A stretch of 64,000 bases of DNA from Ruficoccus sp. ZRK36 (GTDB lineage Bacteria; Verrucomicrobiota; Verrucomicrobiia; Opitutales; Cerasicoccaceae): positions 2,738,176 to 2,802,175 of the forward strand of contig NZ_CP080649.1 in assembly GCF_019603315.1 (NCBI RefSeq), given 5' to 3'. Shown here piece after piece: positions 1-8,542 of this stretch. A model generated the notes under the pieces. That model had not been told where the DNA came from, did not search any database, and saw nothing but the letters and a program-made list of their open reading frames with translations. The translations under genes were made by a program, and so were the position numbers. Every line of letters starts with the position of its first letter. Within the stretch, counting starts at the first letter, position 1.

Positions 1-80
1 TGACTCAGGGTCGCTCCTGCCAGAGCAAACAGAGCTGATAGACCTATTCTCTTAACCGTCCCTGTGGGGATTGATAACAT
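1..80 (-). CDS. Signal-peptide protein, 5' fragment cut by window start
   Basis: Reading leftward from an ATG at 80, the frame is open to the window edge and encodes a short basic N-terminus (a Lys-Arg near residue 10) followed by a hydrophobic, Ala/Leu-rich core. This is a classical signal peptide, so the product is probably exported. Only about 26 codons are visible, so the function cannot be named. It lies 54 bp downstream of the PATR/PEP-CTERM gene on the same strand and may belong to the same transcription unit. Confidence 0.55.
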   Translation of the reverse strand, partial: MLSIPTGTVKRIGLSALFALAGATLS

Positions 81-134
81 GCTCGTTTTCTCGGTGGGTA
101 TTTCTTGTGTCGATGCGAGTGAGTGTCTGGGGCC

Positions 135-1535
135 TTATTTTCTGCGCTTGAAAACAAGGACAGAAAGGGCGCCGATACCGATGATCAGGCCCAGGGAAGA
201 CACTTCCGGAATGTTTGTCGTGACATCCATCATGACGTTGTGGCTGTTCTCGGAGAGATACAGGGTCACCGACCAGTCACCGTAGGTGCCAGTGGTGTTG
301 CTGCCCAGAGTGCCGACGATATTTTCCGTGGAGGAAATGAGCGTGTAGGTACCCTCCTGAGTGCCGCTGAGGAAGTCGAAGTCGAAGCTGTCGAGGTCGA
401 GTGCGCCCTCGCCAATATTGACCGTGCCGGTTACATCAATGCGGTCGCTGGCATCGACGGCTGCGATCTGGTAGACCAGAGCAGCCGGAGCAGCGGCTGC
501 GGCCGAGATGTCGAGCGTACCGGTGCCCAGATCCATGGTGAGTGTACCCACGCCATTGTCACCCGGGGTGAGGCCACCGCCATTGGCGACGACGATATCG
601 GCATCGGCGGTCGTGATCGAGCCGCTACCACCGAGCAGGCCACCATTGATCTGGTAGGCTCCGGCGTTGGCATGAGTGCCATTCACGAGCAGGGAACCAC
701 TGTTGATCGTGGTGGTGCCTTTGTAGGAGTTGGTACCGGCGAGGCGCTGGGTGCCCGTGCCGTTCTTGATAAGGTTCAGGGTGACCGTGCCAGCCTTCGT
801 GCTGTCATTAGTGCGGTCAAGGATCGTGCCGGAGTAGGTGTAGTCCGTGTCGTTATCGATCGTCAGCGTCGTGGTCAGGGTTGCGTTCGTGGCCTGGAGA
901 CCAGCGCCAGTCACGTAGAGCGTACCGACATCACCCGTCAGACCTGTGCTGCTGACCTCACGTGCCGCATCACCGCCCGTGCGCAGGGAGGAGATGGCGA
1001 GCGCGCCTTGCGCATCCATAAAGCTGATCAAGCCCAGAGCGGCGCTGTCGGCGTTGATGTTGAGATTCTCGTAGACCAGGGTCGACCCGGTTACATTCAG
1101 GCTGCCCAGGGCGTTTGCCTGCCAGGAGTTGACGCCACCCAAGTTCAACGTGCCGTCACGGGCATTCAGGGTCTCAAGGTTCAATGAGAGTTTCTCGTCA
1201 GCGGAGTTGGAGGTGATCGACAGCGTCAGGCCACCATACTTGATCAGCTGATCCATCGTCATGGTGTGGTCGCTGCCGTAGCCCACCAATGACCAGCTGT
1301 TCGCACCTGTCTCATATTTGAGCTCGTCGATCGTGACGTCTGTGTCGACGTAAGCTTGGCCGAATGCGGTCGGGGCACCAACGATGTCGCCGCTGCCGGG
1401 CTGGCCAACCGGGCTCCAGTTATTGGTATCGCTCCACAGGCCACCCGCATTCGAGTTGGTCCACGAATAATTAGCGGCCGTCAGGGGGAGGGCAGCAAAA
1501 AGAGCTGCCGTGAGTATTGGATAGGTCTTGTTCAT
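135..1535 (-). CDS. Autotransporter-associated beta-strand repeat protein with PEP-CTERM-like anchor
   Basis: This is a 466-residue exported surface protein. Residues 1-21 are a signal peptide, and the body is Gly/Thr/Asn-rich beta-helix-like sequence. A segment near residues 255-290 (NGTGTQRLAGTNSYKGTTT, then a SGSLLVNG turn) fits the PATR repeat (PF12951) found in autotransporter passenger domains. The last 25 residues are a sorting anchor: PEV in place of PEP, then a hydrophobic helix and a basic KRRK tail. No beta-barrel follows, so this is not an autotransporter. Export followed by exosortase-type processing is inferred from the anchor. No exosortase gene lies in the window. It starts 21 bp after the pseudopilin-like gene, suggesting co-transcription. 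The ligand is unknown. Confidence 0.8.
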   Translation of the reverse strand: MNKTYPILTAALFAALPLTAANYSWTNSNAGGLWSDTNNWSPVGQPGSGDIVGAPTAFGQAYVDTDVTIDELKYETGANSWSLVGYGSDHTMTMDQLIKYGGLTLSITSNSADEKLSLNLETLNARDGTLNLGGVNSWQANALGSLNVTGSTLVYENLNINADSAALGLISFMDAQGALAISSLRTGGDAAREVSSTGLTGDVGTLYVTGAGLQATNATLTTTLTIDNDTDYTYSGTILDRTNDSTKAGTVTLNLIKNGTGTQRLAGTNSYKGTTTINSGSLLVNGTHANAGAYQINGGLLGGSGSITTADADIVVANGGGLTPGDNGVGTLTMDLGTGTLDISAAAAAPAALVYQIAAVDASDRIDVTGTVNIGEGALDLDSFDFDFLSGTQEGTYTLISSTENIVGTLGSNTTGTYGDWSVTLYLSENSHNVMMDVTTNIPEVSSLGLIIGIGALSVLVFKRRK

Positions 1536-1556
1536 TGCGCTCGGGATAGTTGGTTT

Positions 1557-2249
1557 TTATCGTTCAAGTTTTGCTGTTCGGGAGGTCATGTTCCCGTATG
1601 AAATTTTGATTTTGCCTTCGTCGAATCGCTGCTGGATCTCATCAACGGACAAGGCATCGACATGGCCATCGACGAACACCATGTTGACCTTGTCGCCGTG
1701 TACGGGCTTGATGTCGGTGATGTACTTCGGCCAGTTGTAGTACCAGTTTTTCGCCAGCTGACGGCCACTGCGCGGGGCATCCAGGATCATGACGCACTGG
1801 CTCGGGTTGATGAACATGCCCAGGTTTTTGTCCATCACGCCTTGCTTGGCGTAGGGGTCGTCGTTACCCATCGCCCCATAGGAGAGTTTTCCGTTGTTTT
1901 CCAGTGCGGCGTTGGCTTCGTTAATCCAGCCCGTTTCATCCAGTGGGCATTCGAAGACGCCCGCGTCGGCGATCAGGCTCGGGTAGACGTGCTGCCACCA
2001 GGCGCCGGAGTTGCTGTTCGTGTTGTTGGGCGGGAGCCAGCCCTCGTGGCCGGCCGCGTACATGAGGACCCCGGCGTGAATATGGTGCAGGTTTGACAGG
2101 CACTGCGTGCTCTGTGCGCGGGCCCTGACCGTTGTTACCGCGGGGATCAGAAATAGTGTCAAAACAGCAATGACCGCTAGCACCACCAGTAGCTCTACCA
2201 GCGAAAAGGCGGCGGCGCGCCGATGCTTCAACAACGCTGGCCTAATCAT
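1557..2249 (-). CDS. Type II/IV pseudopilin-like protein (DUF1559-like, H-X9-DG)
   Basis: The chosen ATG gives a 14-residue basic leader (LLKHRR) before a prepilin cleavage/methylation site, AFSLVELLVVLAVIAVL, with Glu at position 5 and a hydrophobic helix. The C-terminal part ends in VHGDKVNMVFVDGHV, the H-X9-DG signature typical of Planctomycetes/Verrucomicrobia pseudopilins. It should be cleaved by a prepilin peptidase and sit in the inner membrane or a pseudopilus. The open frame extends upstream to 2402, with ATGs at 2294, 2306 and 2312, but none has a clear ribosome-binding site and the short leader fits the family best. The following gene, 21 bp away, is a PEP-CTERM surface protein. 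Pseudopilins of this family are often found beside surface or sugar-utilisation genes. Confidence 0.8.
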   Translation of the reverse strand: MIRPALLKHRRAAAFSLVELLVVLAVIAVLTLFLIPAVTTVRARAQSTQCLSNLHHIHAGVLMYAAGHEGWLPPNNTNSNSGAWWQHVYPSLIADAGVFECPLDETGWINEANAALENNGKLSYGAMGNDDPYAKQGVMDKNLGMFINPSQCVMILDAPRSGRQLAKNWYYNWPKYITDIKPVHGDKVNMVFVDGHVDALSVDEIQQRFDEGKIKISYGNMTSRTAKLER

Positions 2250-2622
2250 AGGTGGGGTGTCGTTGTTGTTAAAAGAACTATGGGGGGTATCCATAACCAT
2301 AATCATGTCCATTTTACTGCTTTCATCAAACGCCAAGGCCCACACAAATAAATATCTCCATTGTCTTATTTGGTACGGGCGTGGGGCAGCAAAACACGGC
2401 ATACCCCTCCTGGTTTAAATCGGAATTTAAAGTACGTACTTAAGTAGCAGCTAACAGCTGGGGGAAAGCTCCGGCCTGCGGTATCTGGTATCGCAATGGG
2501 GCCTTTGCCGCCGGGGTGGATTCAGGTCCGTATGTAACGCAACTATTTTGCGAAATGAGTGTACTTATTTATAGCCTAATGCGTTTCTGGAAATCGGGCT
2601 ATAACAGCTATAAATGCACATG
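2250..2622. other. Intergenic region, 373 bp
   Basis: This lies between the start of the pseudopilin-like gene and the end of the AraC gene, both leftward. It must hold the promoter of the pseudopilin/PATR unit. The only structure I see is a perfect 12-bp palindrome AAGTACGTACTT at 2430-2441, a possible dimer operator with no partner copy elsewhere that I noticed. I found no convincing coding sequence and no terminator with a T-tract. Confidence 0.4.
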
Positions 2623-3696
2623 CTATGCATTTACCCTATTCCTATATTCACCTGGTGTCATGCCCGTTAGTTGTTTGAAACGCCGGGAAAAGTAATAGTA
2701 GCTGCCAAAGCCGAGATCGTAGCCGATCTCCTTGATGGGCTTATCTGAAATCAGCTCGTGGCAGGCCGCCTCGATCTGGAGGCGGGAGCGGTACTCCACG
2801 GGGGTCAGTCCGCCGAGGCGTTTAAACTTTTTACGGTAGGCCTGCTCACCGATGCTGTACGAGCGGGCGAGCTCATCGTAGTCCGGCTTTTGGTCGAACG
2901 GGAGCTCGCGCAGTTGTCTCTTGGCATCGCTGATCCATTTGACGTCGGCATCGCAGTTCCCCGACTGCCAGCTGTCGCACATCTCGGCGATCAGGGCGAG
3001 CATCCGGCCGGTATCGCTCAGGCTCGGCTCAAAGGTGTTGGACTTGAGCAGGGGCAGGACGACGTCGTAGAAGCGCCGCAGCCAGTAGTCGATTTTATCC
3101 GGTGCATCGAAGGGGGCAAGATGGCGAATGGGCTGGTGTGGGTCGAGCAGACCGATACCCATCCAGCTATCAAACACCGGGCCGACAAACTCGATGTTGA
3201 TCTCGTCCCAGGATTCGCCCGGATCGGGGGCGTAGGCATGGGCCTGGCCGGGAAACAGGCAGATCAAATCCCCGGCCTGGAACTCGATGTCTGCCTTGGT
3301 GAACTCGTCTCGGTACCATCCGTGCCCGCGTGTGATGAGCACCAGCGAGTAGCACTCCAGCGTGCGCATTTGATTATTCTCAATATGCCAGCGCATGCCC
3401 CAGCTTTTATGGATCTGGGCACTGCGGCTGAGATAGCCGGCGGCGATGGGATGTAGCGCCTCAAAGATCAGCCAGTAATCGCGAATCGCGCGGGGCCAAG
3501 CTCCGCGCTGGCGGGTGAATTTCCCCCCGTATTGGCTGCACAGTGATTCCAGCGATTCCATACACAAGTAGGATGACGATCCGTCATTTTTCGTGTAAGC
3601 TAAGTTCTTGGAATCTAGGTTCTTCCAACTGCTGGAGCAAGCCTCCATTTGGCGGCTGATTTCTGCCACCGATGGCGATTCGCAGATATCGCTCAT
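2623..3696 (-). CDS. AraC-family transcriptional regulator with cupin sensor
   Basis: This is a 357-residue regulator. The centre (about residues 110-200) looks like an AraC-type cupin sugar-binding domain, including a GDLICLFPGQAHAY strand pair. The last 100 residues are two helix-turn-helix motifs, with the conserved second helix IKEIGYDLGFGSYYYFSRRF and the TPGEYR end. It probably activates a sugar locus on binding its inducer. Its ATG overlaps the stop of the upstream SGNH esterase gene by 4 bp (ATGA), which indicates translational coupling. It is therefore the last gene of the leftward kinase-lyase-BNR-esterase operon and probably regulates that set. The inducer cannot be told from sequence. 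Confidence 0.88.
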   Translation of the reverse strand: MSDICESPSVAEISRQMEACSSSWKNLDSKNLAYTKNDGSSSYLCMESLESLCSQYGGKFTRQRGAWPRAIRDYWLIFEALHPIAAGYLSRSAQIHKSWGMRWHIENNQMRTLECYSLVLITRGHGWYRDEFTKADIEFQAGDLICLFPGQAHAYAPDPGESWDEINIEFVGPVFDSWMGIGLLDPHQPIRHLAPFDAPDKIDYWLRRFYDVVLPLLKSNTFEPSLSDTGRMLALIAEMCDSWQSGNCDADVKWISDAKRQLRELPFDQKPDYDELARSYSIGEQAYRKKFKRLGGLTPVEYRSRLQIEAACHELISDKPIKEIGYDLGFGSYYYFSRRFKQLTGMTPGEYRNRVNA

Positions 3697-4454
3697 CCTT
3701 CGGTCCCCTCAGGCGCGGAGAGCGCCTTTTCAAGGTAGGGGTTCAGGGCATCTGCCCAGATGACATAGCCGGGAGCGAGCGGATGCAGGTAGTCCGGGAA
3801 AAGTTCACGGTCCATGTTGCCGTTTTCATCGACGAGGCTGTCGCGGATATCGAGGAACTCCACCTGCGGGTCAGCGGCCAGCTCCGAGATGATAGCATTC
3901 ACCTCAATGATCTTGGGACGCTCGGGGGCGCGCGGGTTGGGGCCGCGCGGGAAAATACCCATCAGCACGATCTGGCTGTCCGGGCAGCGTGCGAGCACCT
4001 CATTGACAATAGCCTCTATCCCTTCGGCAATCTGCTCGGCGGTGTCGCGGTGAATGTTGTTCGTACCTGCCATGATGACGATCAGCGCCGGGTCGAGCCC
4101 GTCGAGCTCGCCATGCTGGAGGCGCCACAGGATGTTCTCCGTTTTGTCGCCACTGACGCCGAGGCTGATCGCGGGCAGACCGCTATAGCGCTCTTTCCAG
4201 ACATCCTTGCCGCGGCTGTTCCAGTTCTGCGTGATCGAGTCGCCAATAAAGACAAGCTTGGCGTCCGGGTGTGCTTTGACGTTTCTCAGCGTCCGCTCAT
4301 GCTGGTCCAGCCAAGGGTTGCGAGTGGCCGGGGTCGTCGCCGGGTTCTCGGCTGTGGAGGGCGTTTCGGCGGAGGCCGTCGTTAAAAATGAATTCGAGAA
4401 AACCATCAGCACGCATGCGGCGCTGAGGGGAACCAGTGTCTTGATCTTTTTCAT
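3693..4454 (-). CDS. Exported SGNH/GDSL-family esterase
   Basis: This is a 253-residue protein with a signal peptide (residues 1-29). All four SGNH blocks are present: GDSIT with nucleophile Ser73, the oxyanion Gly in SLGVSGDKTENILW, GTNN at 130-133, and the catalytic DYLH pair Asp221/His224. The block spacing resembles the PAF-acetylhydrolase-like subfamily, whose members often deacetylate sugars. Together with the operon partners (BNR propeller, NAL/DHDPS-family lyase, sugar kinase) this suggests removal of O-acyl groups from an exported carbohydrate substrate, but the substrate is inferred only. The stop codon overlaps the AraC start by 4 bp. Confidence 0.85.
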   Translation of the reverse strand: MKKIKTLVPLSAACVLMVFSNSFLTTASAETPSTAENPATTPATRNPWLDQHERTLRNVKAHPDAKLVFIGDSITQNWNSRGKDVWKERYSGLPAISLGVSGDKTENILWRLQHGELDGLDPALIVIMAGTNNIHRDTAEQIAEGIEAIVNEVLARCPDSQIVLMGIFPRGPNPRAPERPKIIEVNAIISELAADPQVEFLDIRDSLVDENGNMDRELFPDYLHPLAPGYVIWADALNPYLEKALSAPEGTEG

Positions 4455-4499
4455 GGGTTGGGATTGCGTCGAGATGATCTTGGCTGGTGCTGCGGGGCT

Positions 4500-5696
4500 T
4501 TATAGTTGGGAGCCGCCAGTGGGCGAGAGGGCCGCCATCTGTTGCTCCAGGTCGAGGCCCGCGCCAGCGGTGCGGAAGTCCGGGATACGGTGAAAAGTCA
4601 GGAAGTTGGCGTCATGCTGGTTGGGGGCGCCACCGGTCGGGTCGTCCCAGGATGTGCGGCTGGCCACAATCAAGTCGTCGCCGTCGAAAAGCCAGTCCAC
4701 GTACTGGAAGCCGTGGCGCTTGGAGTCCGGGTGATAGAGTACGATGGCGCGGGTCTCCCAGTGGCGGGCATCTGCGGAGTAGAGGAGGGCGAGGGTGTTG
4801 CGGATAAAGGTATGGCGAGGCAGGTCCTTGGCGTGCCGCTCGGGGACGGCGTTAGCGAGTGACCAGTAGCCGCCCTCCAGCGGGTCCTGGCGTATCGAGA
4901 ACTTCGTAGCGCCGCCGGGGAGCTCGACAAAGTCCTTTTCGGGGTCGAACGTCAGGCTGTGGCCGTCGGTATCGAGTGTGACCATCGCAGCTACGCCACC
5001 GGCGTCTACGTCCACACGCAGGAGATTCGCGACACTGCCGTCGGGCAGGGCGAGGACGTTACCTTCCAGCCAGCCGCCGAAGCCGTTGTCGAGCCAGGCT
5101 GCGTTCTGCCGGTAGATGGAGCTGAAACTCCAGCTGTCCTGACGCAGTAAGTCTGCCCCAAGAGGTGCGGACATGATCAGGGGATTATAGCGCACTCCCC
5201 AGCGGGTGCTGGCCGTTGCATCCTCAATGGATCGCCAGATGCGGCCGCGGTGCACGAGCATCGGCATCGGCGCGGTGTGGTACTGCCCGTACGGAGTGAT
5301 GATCCCAGTCTGGGTATCCTCGGGCAGGGTCCAGGTGTGGCCGCCGTCGTCACTGCGGCGCACGACGATGAGCCCGTGGTGGTGGGTGGTGCCCATCAGG
5401 TACAGGGCACCGTTATGCACAAAAAGGTTCGACCAGAAGGCCGGCTTGATCGTGGCAATCTGCTCCCAACTTTCGCCCCGGTCATCGCTGCGGTAGATGA
5501 ACGTGTGGCCTTCCTCCATCTCGGTAGTGGATGGGCCGAAGACATCGTGCGAGGCGACATAGCTGCCGTCGGGGAGGACGGCCAGGCTAGGAGAGCCAAT
5601 GTATTGCTTGCCCTCCGAAGGCAGATGGTTGATGACCGTTCCGGGTAAAGTCGTGACCGAGCCAGGCTGTGTTTTTTGCTCAGTTTCCATGCTCAT
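4500..5696 (-). CDS. BNR/Asp-box propeller protein, sialidase superfamily
   Basis: This is a 398-residue protein with no signal peptide. Two Asp-boxes are clear (SDDRGESW at 70-77 and SDDGGHTW at 115-122), and the rest is propeller-like strands, so a six-bladed sialidase fold is likely. Automated pipelines would call it exo-alpha-sialidase. However, where true sialidases have the FRIP/YRIP motif that supplies the first arginine of the carboxylate-binding triad, this protein reads YIGSPSLAVLPDG, with no Arg. It is therefore probably not a classical neuraminidase and may act on another glycan, or be a cytosolic sugar hydrolase or lactonase-like propeller. It sits 45 bp upstream of the esterase gene in the same operon. 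Confidence 0.75.
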   Translation of the reverse strand: MSMETEQKTQPGSVTTLPGTVINHLPSEGKQYIGSPSLAVLPDGSYVASHDVFGPSTTEMEEGHTFIYRSDDRGESWEQIATIKPAFWSNLFVHNGALYLMGTTHHHGLIVVRRSDDGGHTWTLPEDTQTGIITPYGQYHTAPMPMLVHRGRIWRSIEDATASTRWGVRYNPLIMSAPLGADLLRQDSWSFSSIYRQNAAWLDNGFGGWLEGNVLALPDGSVANLLRVDVDAGGVAAMVTLDTDGHSLTFDPEKDFVELPGGATKFSIRQDPLEGGYWSLANAVPERHAKDLPRHTFIRNTLALLYSADARHWETRAIVLYHPDSKRHGFQYVDWLFDGDDLIVASRTSWDDPTGGAPNQHDANFLTFHRIPDFRTAGAGLDLEQQMAALSPTGGSQL

Positions 5697-5781
5697 GCGC
5701 TTTGGGGAAGATTCGTGTTACCGTGGGCAGTGTGAAAACTGCCGGGCCATAAGCGGCCTCCTTGATGGTAATAGAATCCCA

Positions 5782-5830
5782 CATTTACACCGAATCCGAA
5801 AGGGTGAACCCGAGGACTCGGTGGTAAATG
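5782..5830. repeat. Long imperfect inverted repeat, hairpin-forming
   Basis: A left arm (5782-5797) and a right arm (5814-5830) pair over about 16 bp with one bulge and one mismatch. A nested GGGTT/AACCC-like core lies in the loop. It lies between the lyase gene and the BNR gene, both leftward, so it could be an intra-operon terminator, attenuator or RNA-processing hairpin. No T-tract follows on the minus strand. Confidence 0.5.
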
Positions 5831-5865
5831 AACAGCACAATCTGGTATGCATTTTTGGCCCTGTT

Positions 5866-6786
5866 TTAGCGCAAATACGGGGCGAGCAGTGGCCGTGATT
5901 CCAGCTCCTTGAGGACGGTTTTTACGCGCTCCAGATCTGCGTCATTGAAGCCGCTGAAGGGCGAAGCAAGGTGCCGCTGGCACAGGCCACGCAGCTCCAG
6001 AGCGCCCTTGAGGCCTTTGATGATGCTGGATCCGTGCTTGCCGATGGTGAAAAGGCGGCTCGATACCTCCATCACTTCGCGCTGCAGCGCAGAGGCTTCC
6101 TGCTCCTGCCCGCTTTGCATCAGATCGTAGATTTTTACGTAGAGGCGCGGGAAGACATTAGCCCCGCCGTTGATGCCGCCGTTACCGCCAGCGAGCATGG
6201 ACTCGGCCAGCAGCTCCTCGGGGCCGATCAGCAGGGTGAGGTCCCGCTCGCCCATCAGGCGCTTGATCTTTTTGAAGTAAAACAGATCGCCGGAGCTGTC
6301 CTTGAGGCCGAGGCAGTTGGGCATGGTGAAGCCCAGCTCGACCACATCCAGCGGGAGCGACACCTTCGTCAGGGCCGGCATATTATAGAGGAAAAACGGC
6401 AGGCTCACGTGCTCGGCCATGCGCCGCACGAAGTCGCCCAGCTCGGGCGCGCCGGGGATGAAATAATAAGGGGGCGTAAAGGCCACGGCGTCGGCACCGG
6501 CTTTCTTTGCGTGGTCCGCCAGAGAGAGGGACTCGGCATAGGCGGTATCGCTGATGCTGACGATGACCGGGATGCGGCCGTTTACCTTTTCGGTGACAGC
6601 ATCGATGAACTGCCGGCGCAGGTCGTAGCTCAGGTTCGGGCCTTCGCCCGTCGTTCCGAGGATAAACAGCCCGTGAACGCCACCGGCGATGACGTGCTCA
6701 AGCAGACGCTCAGTCGCGTCGAGGTCGAGTGTTTCGTCGGCCTTAAGCGGAGTTACGAGGGGAGGGATGATGCCTTGGATTTTCAT
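5866..6786 (-). CDS. DHDPS/N-acetylneuraminate lyase family aldolase
   Basis: This is a 306-residue class I aldolase of the DapA/NanA superfamily. The pyruvate-binding loop GTTGE is at 44-48, the catalytic Tyr is Tyr134 and the Schiff-base lysine is Lys162 in LGLKDSSGDL. The sequence around the tyrosine (YNMPALTKVSLPLD) and after the lysine (SGDL) is closer to N-acetylneuraminate lyases than to true DapA. The start MKIQGIIPPL matches the family N-terminus; the frame runs open to 7137 but that overlaps the kinase gene. It follows the kinase by 47 bp in the leftward operon. It probably cleaves a 2-keto-3-deoxy or ulosonic acid to pyruvate plus an aldehyde. The precise substrate is not determinable here, and biosynthetic DapA is the less likely alternative. 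Confidence 0.82.
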   Translation of the reverse strand: MKIQGIIPPLVTPLKADETLDLDATERLLEHVIAGGVHGLFILGTTGEGPNLSYDLRRQFIDAVTEKVNGRIPVIVSISDTAYAESLSLADHAKKAGADAVAFTPPYYFIPGAPELGDFVRRMAEHVSLPFFLYNMPALTKVSLPLDVVELGFTMPNCLGLKDSSGDLFYFKKIKRLMGERDLTLLIGPEELLAESMLAGGNGGINGGANVFPRLYVKIYDLMQSGQEQEASALQREVMEVSSRLFTIGKHGSSIIKGLKGALELRGLCQRHLASPFSGFNDADLERVKTVLKELESRPLLAPYLR

Positions 6787-6833
6787 GCGCGGTAAGCTGT
6801 AAATGTATTGGGTGAAGACGGCCTGCAGGAACC

Positions 6834-8489
6834 TTATTCCGCGGCGGCGTCCATGACTTTTTGGTACGCGAGCTGGTCGGTATAGAGTTGGTGGAAAACG
6901 GTGTATTTGGCCTGATGGTAGGGCAAGGCTTGCGTCGAGGGTTCGATGACCTGACCGGGGCGCGACATGGCAGCCATGGCAGCCTGTACGCTCTCGTAGG
7001 TGCCTGCGGCCACCGCGCCGAGCATAGCCGAGCCAAGGATGACGGCCTCGGGCTCCTCCGGGAGGATCAGGCGGCACTGGGTGATGTCTGCATGCTGCTG
7101 GAGGAAAACCGGGTTCTTGATCCCGCCCCCGCAGCACACGAGCGTGTCGATCGCATAGCCGCTGGCGTTCATCGCCTCGATGATGTGGCGTGTGCCGTAG
7201 GCGATGGCTTGAACCGTGGCCAGATAGAGCCGGGCCAGATCGTCGAGAGTGGCGCTCAGTTGCAGCCCCGAGATCATCCCGAGCAGGTGCGGGTTGGCGC
7301 GGGGGGAGCGGTTACCGTGGAAATACGGGCACACGTGCAGGTCCTTCGTCAGCGCATGGACCGGGCCGTCTTGCGCCAGCTCAGTCAGGCGTTGGTTAAG
7401 GATCTCGTAGGGTGTGAGGCCTGCCTCGCGGGAAGCCTGCATCATCGTCTCCGTGGCTCCGTGGTTAAAAATGACGTGATCGATCAGCGCGCCGACGGCG
7501 GACTGGCCGCCTTCGTTTAGCCAGAGCCCCGGCACCATGGCCGAGTAGTACGGGCCCCAGACGCCGGGGATGGGGCGCTTCTCAGCGGAGACGACCATGT
7601 GGCACGAGGAGGTGCCGCCGATCAGGGCGAGACGGTTGTCGAGGCGGGACGGGGTCTCGCCGCCTGCTTTCTCCGGCATGCCGATCATGCCGATACCGCC
7701 GGCGTGCGCATCAATGATCGAGACGCCCACGGCTGTCCCCGGAGCCAGTCCCAGCTCTGCTGCGGCTGTTTCGGTCAGCCCCTGCGCCACGGGTGCCCCC
7801 ATGGGCTTAACGTCGGTGCCGATGCGGGCATAGCCTTCCTCGACTAGGTCTTCCAGCCCGGCGGCGCGGAAAAAGTCGTCCTGCCAGCCGCTGCGGCCCT
7901 CGGCGGCCTCATGGGCCAGATAGGTCCACTTGCAGGTCGTGGAGCACAGGGAGCGCCCGGTAGAGCCGGTGGCCCGGTAGGTGAGATAGTCGGGCAGGTC
8001 AAAGAAGTAGGCCGCGCGCTTCCAGCTCTCGGGCAGGTGCTTTTTGAGCCAAAGCAGCTTGGGGACCTCCATCTCGGGTGAAATCTTGCCGCCCACAAAT
8101 TCGTACACGGAGAAATCACCGGCCTGGTTGACCTGATCTGTCTCGGCGAGGGCGCGGTGGTCCATCCAGACAATGATGTTGTGGGCATCGTCGCCATCGG
8201 GGCTGACGGTCACGGGCTGGCCGTCCGCAGCCACGGCTACCAGCGAGCAGGTGGCGTCAAATCCAATGCCCTTGACCGATTCGGGAGGGACGCCAGCGTC
8301 CTTCATCACGGCTCGGGTGCAGGCCGTGATCGCGCTCCAGATGTCGTCAGAGGATTGCTCCGCATAGTGAGGGCGTGGCCGCCAGGTCTGGATGCTCTGG
8401 CTGTGCTTGGACAGGAGCTTTCCCTCGCCATCAAACAACCCGGCACGGGCACTGCCTGTGCCCACGTCGATTCCGATAAAGGTGTCCAT
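6834..8489 (-). CDS. FGGY-family carbohydrate kinase, D-ribulokinase type
   Basis: This is a 551-residue cytosolic sugar kinase. It opens with the phosphate-binding [13 protein letters not shown] and contains [15 protein letters not shown], the ATP-site [32 protein letters not shown] and a C-terminal [10 protein letters not shown]. These blocks and the length match the ribulokinase-like FGGY subgroup that includes human FGGY and yeast YDR109c (known D-ribulokinases). It is the first gene of the leftward operon, divergent from the XylR-type regulator with 53 bp between starts. It probably phosphorylates a ketopentose or similar sugar released by the pathway. L-ribulose and xylulose are alternatives. 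Confidence 0.87.
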   Translation of the reverse strand: MDTFIGIDVGTGSARAGLFDGEGKLLSKHSQSIQTWRPRPHYAEQSSDDIWSAITACTRAVMKDAGVPPESVKGIGFDATCSLVAVAADGQPVTVSPDGDDAHNIIVWMDHRALAETDQVNQAGDFSVYEFVGGKISPEMEVPKLLWLKKHLPESWKRAAYFFDLPDYLTYRATGSTGRSLCSTTCKWTYLAHEAAEGRSGWQDDFFRAAGLEDLVEEGYARIGTDVKPMGAPVAQGLTETAAAELGLAPGTAVGVSIIDAHAGGIGMIGMPEKAGGETPSRLDNRLALIGGTSSCHMVVSAEKRPIPGVWGPYYSAMVPGLWLNEGGQSAVGALIDHVIFNHGATETMMQASREAGLTPYEILNQRLTELAQDGPVHALTKDLHVCPYFHGNRSPRANPHLLGMISGLQLSATLDDLARLYLATVQAIAYGTRHIIEAMNASGYAIDTLVCCGGGIKNPVFLQQHADITQCRLILPEEPEAVILGSAMLGAVAAGTYESVQAAMAAMSRPGQVIEPSTQALPYHQAKYTVFHQLYTDQLAYQKVMDAAAE

Positions 8490-8542
8490 GGTTGCATTTT
8501 ACGCCAAGAGCTGTCTTAAAGATATACTAGAATACGACATTA

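Noticed and set aside
123-1187. 354-codon plus-strand frame
   Set aside because: Antisense to the PATR/PEP-CTERM gene, which has a signal peptide and anchor. The antisense product has no recognisable domain.
2430-2441. Palindrome AAGTACGTACTT as a defined operator
   Set aside because: Single copy, no second instance noticed near other promoters. A 12-bp palindrome can occur by chance in 64 kb.
4500-5696. Calling the BNR protein a true sialidase
   Set aside because: Only two Asp-boxes are obvious and the FRIP arginine motif is absent, so the specific name is not supported.
6787-7137. N-terminal extension of the lyase frame
   Set aside because: It overlaps the FGGY kinase coding sequence and has no homology. 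The family start MKIQGIIPP is at 6786.
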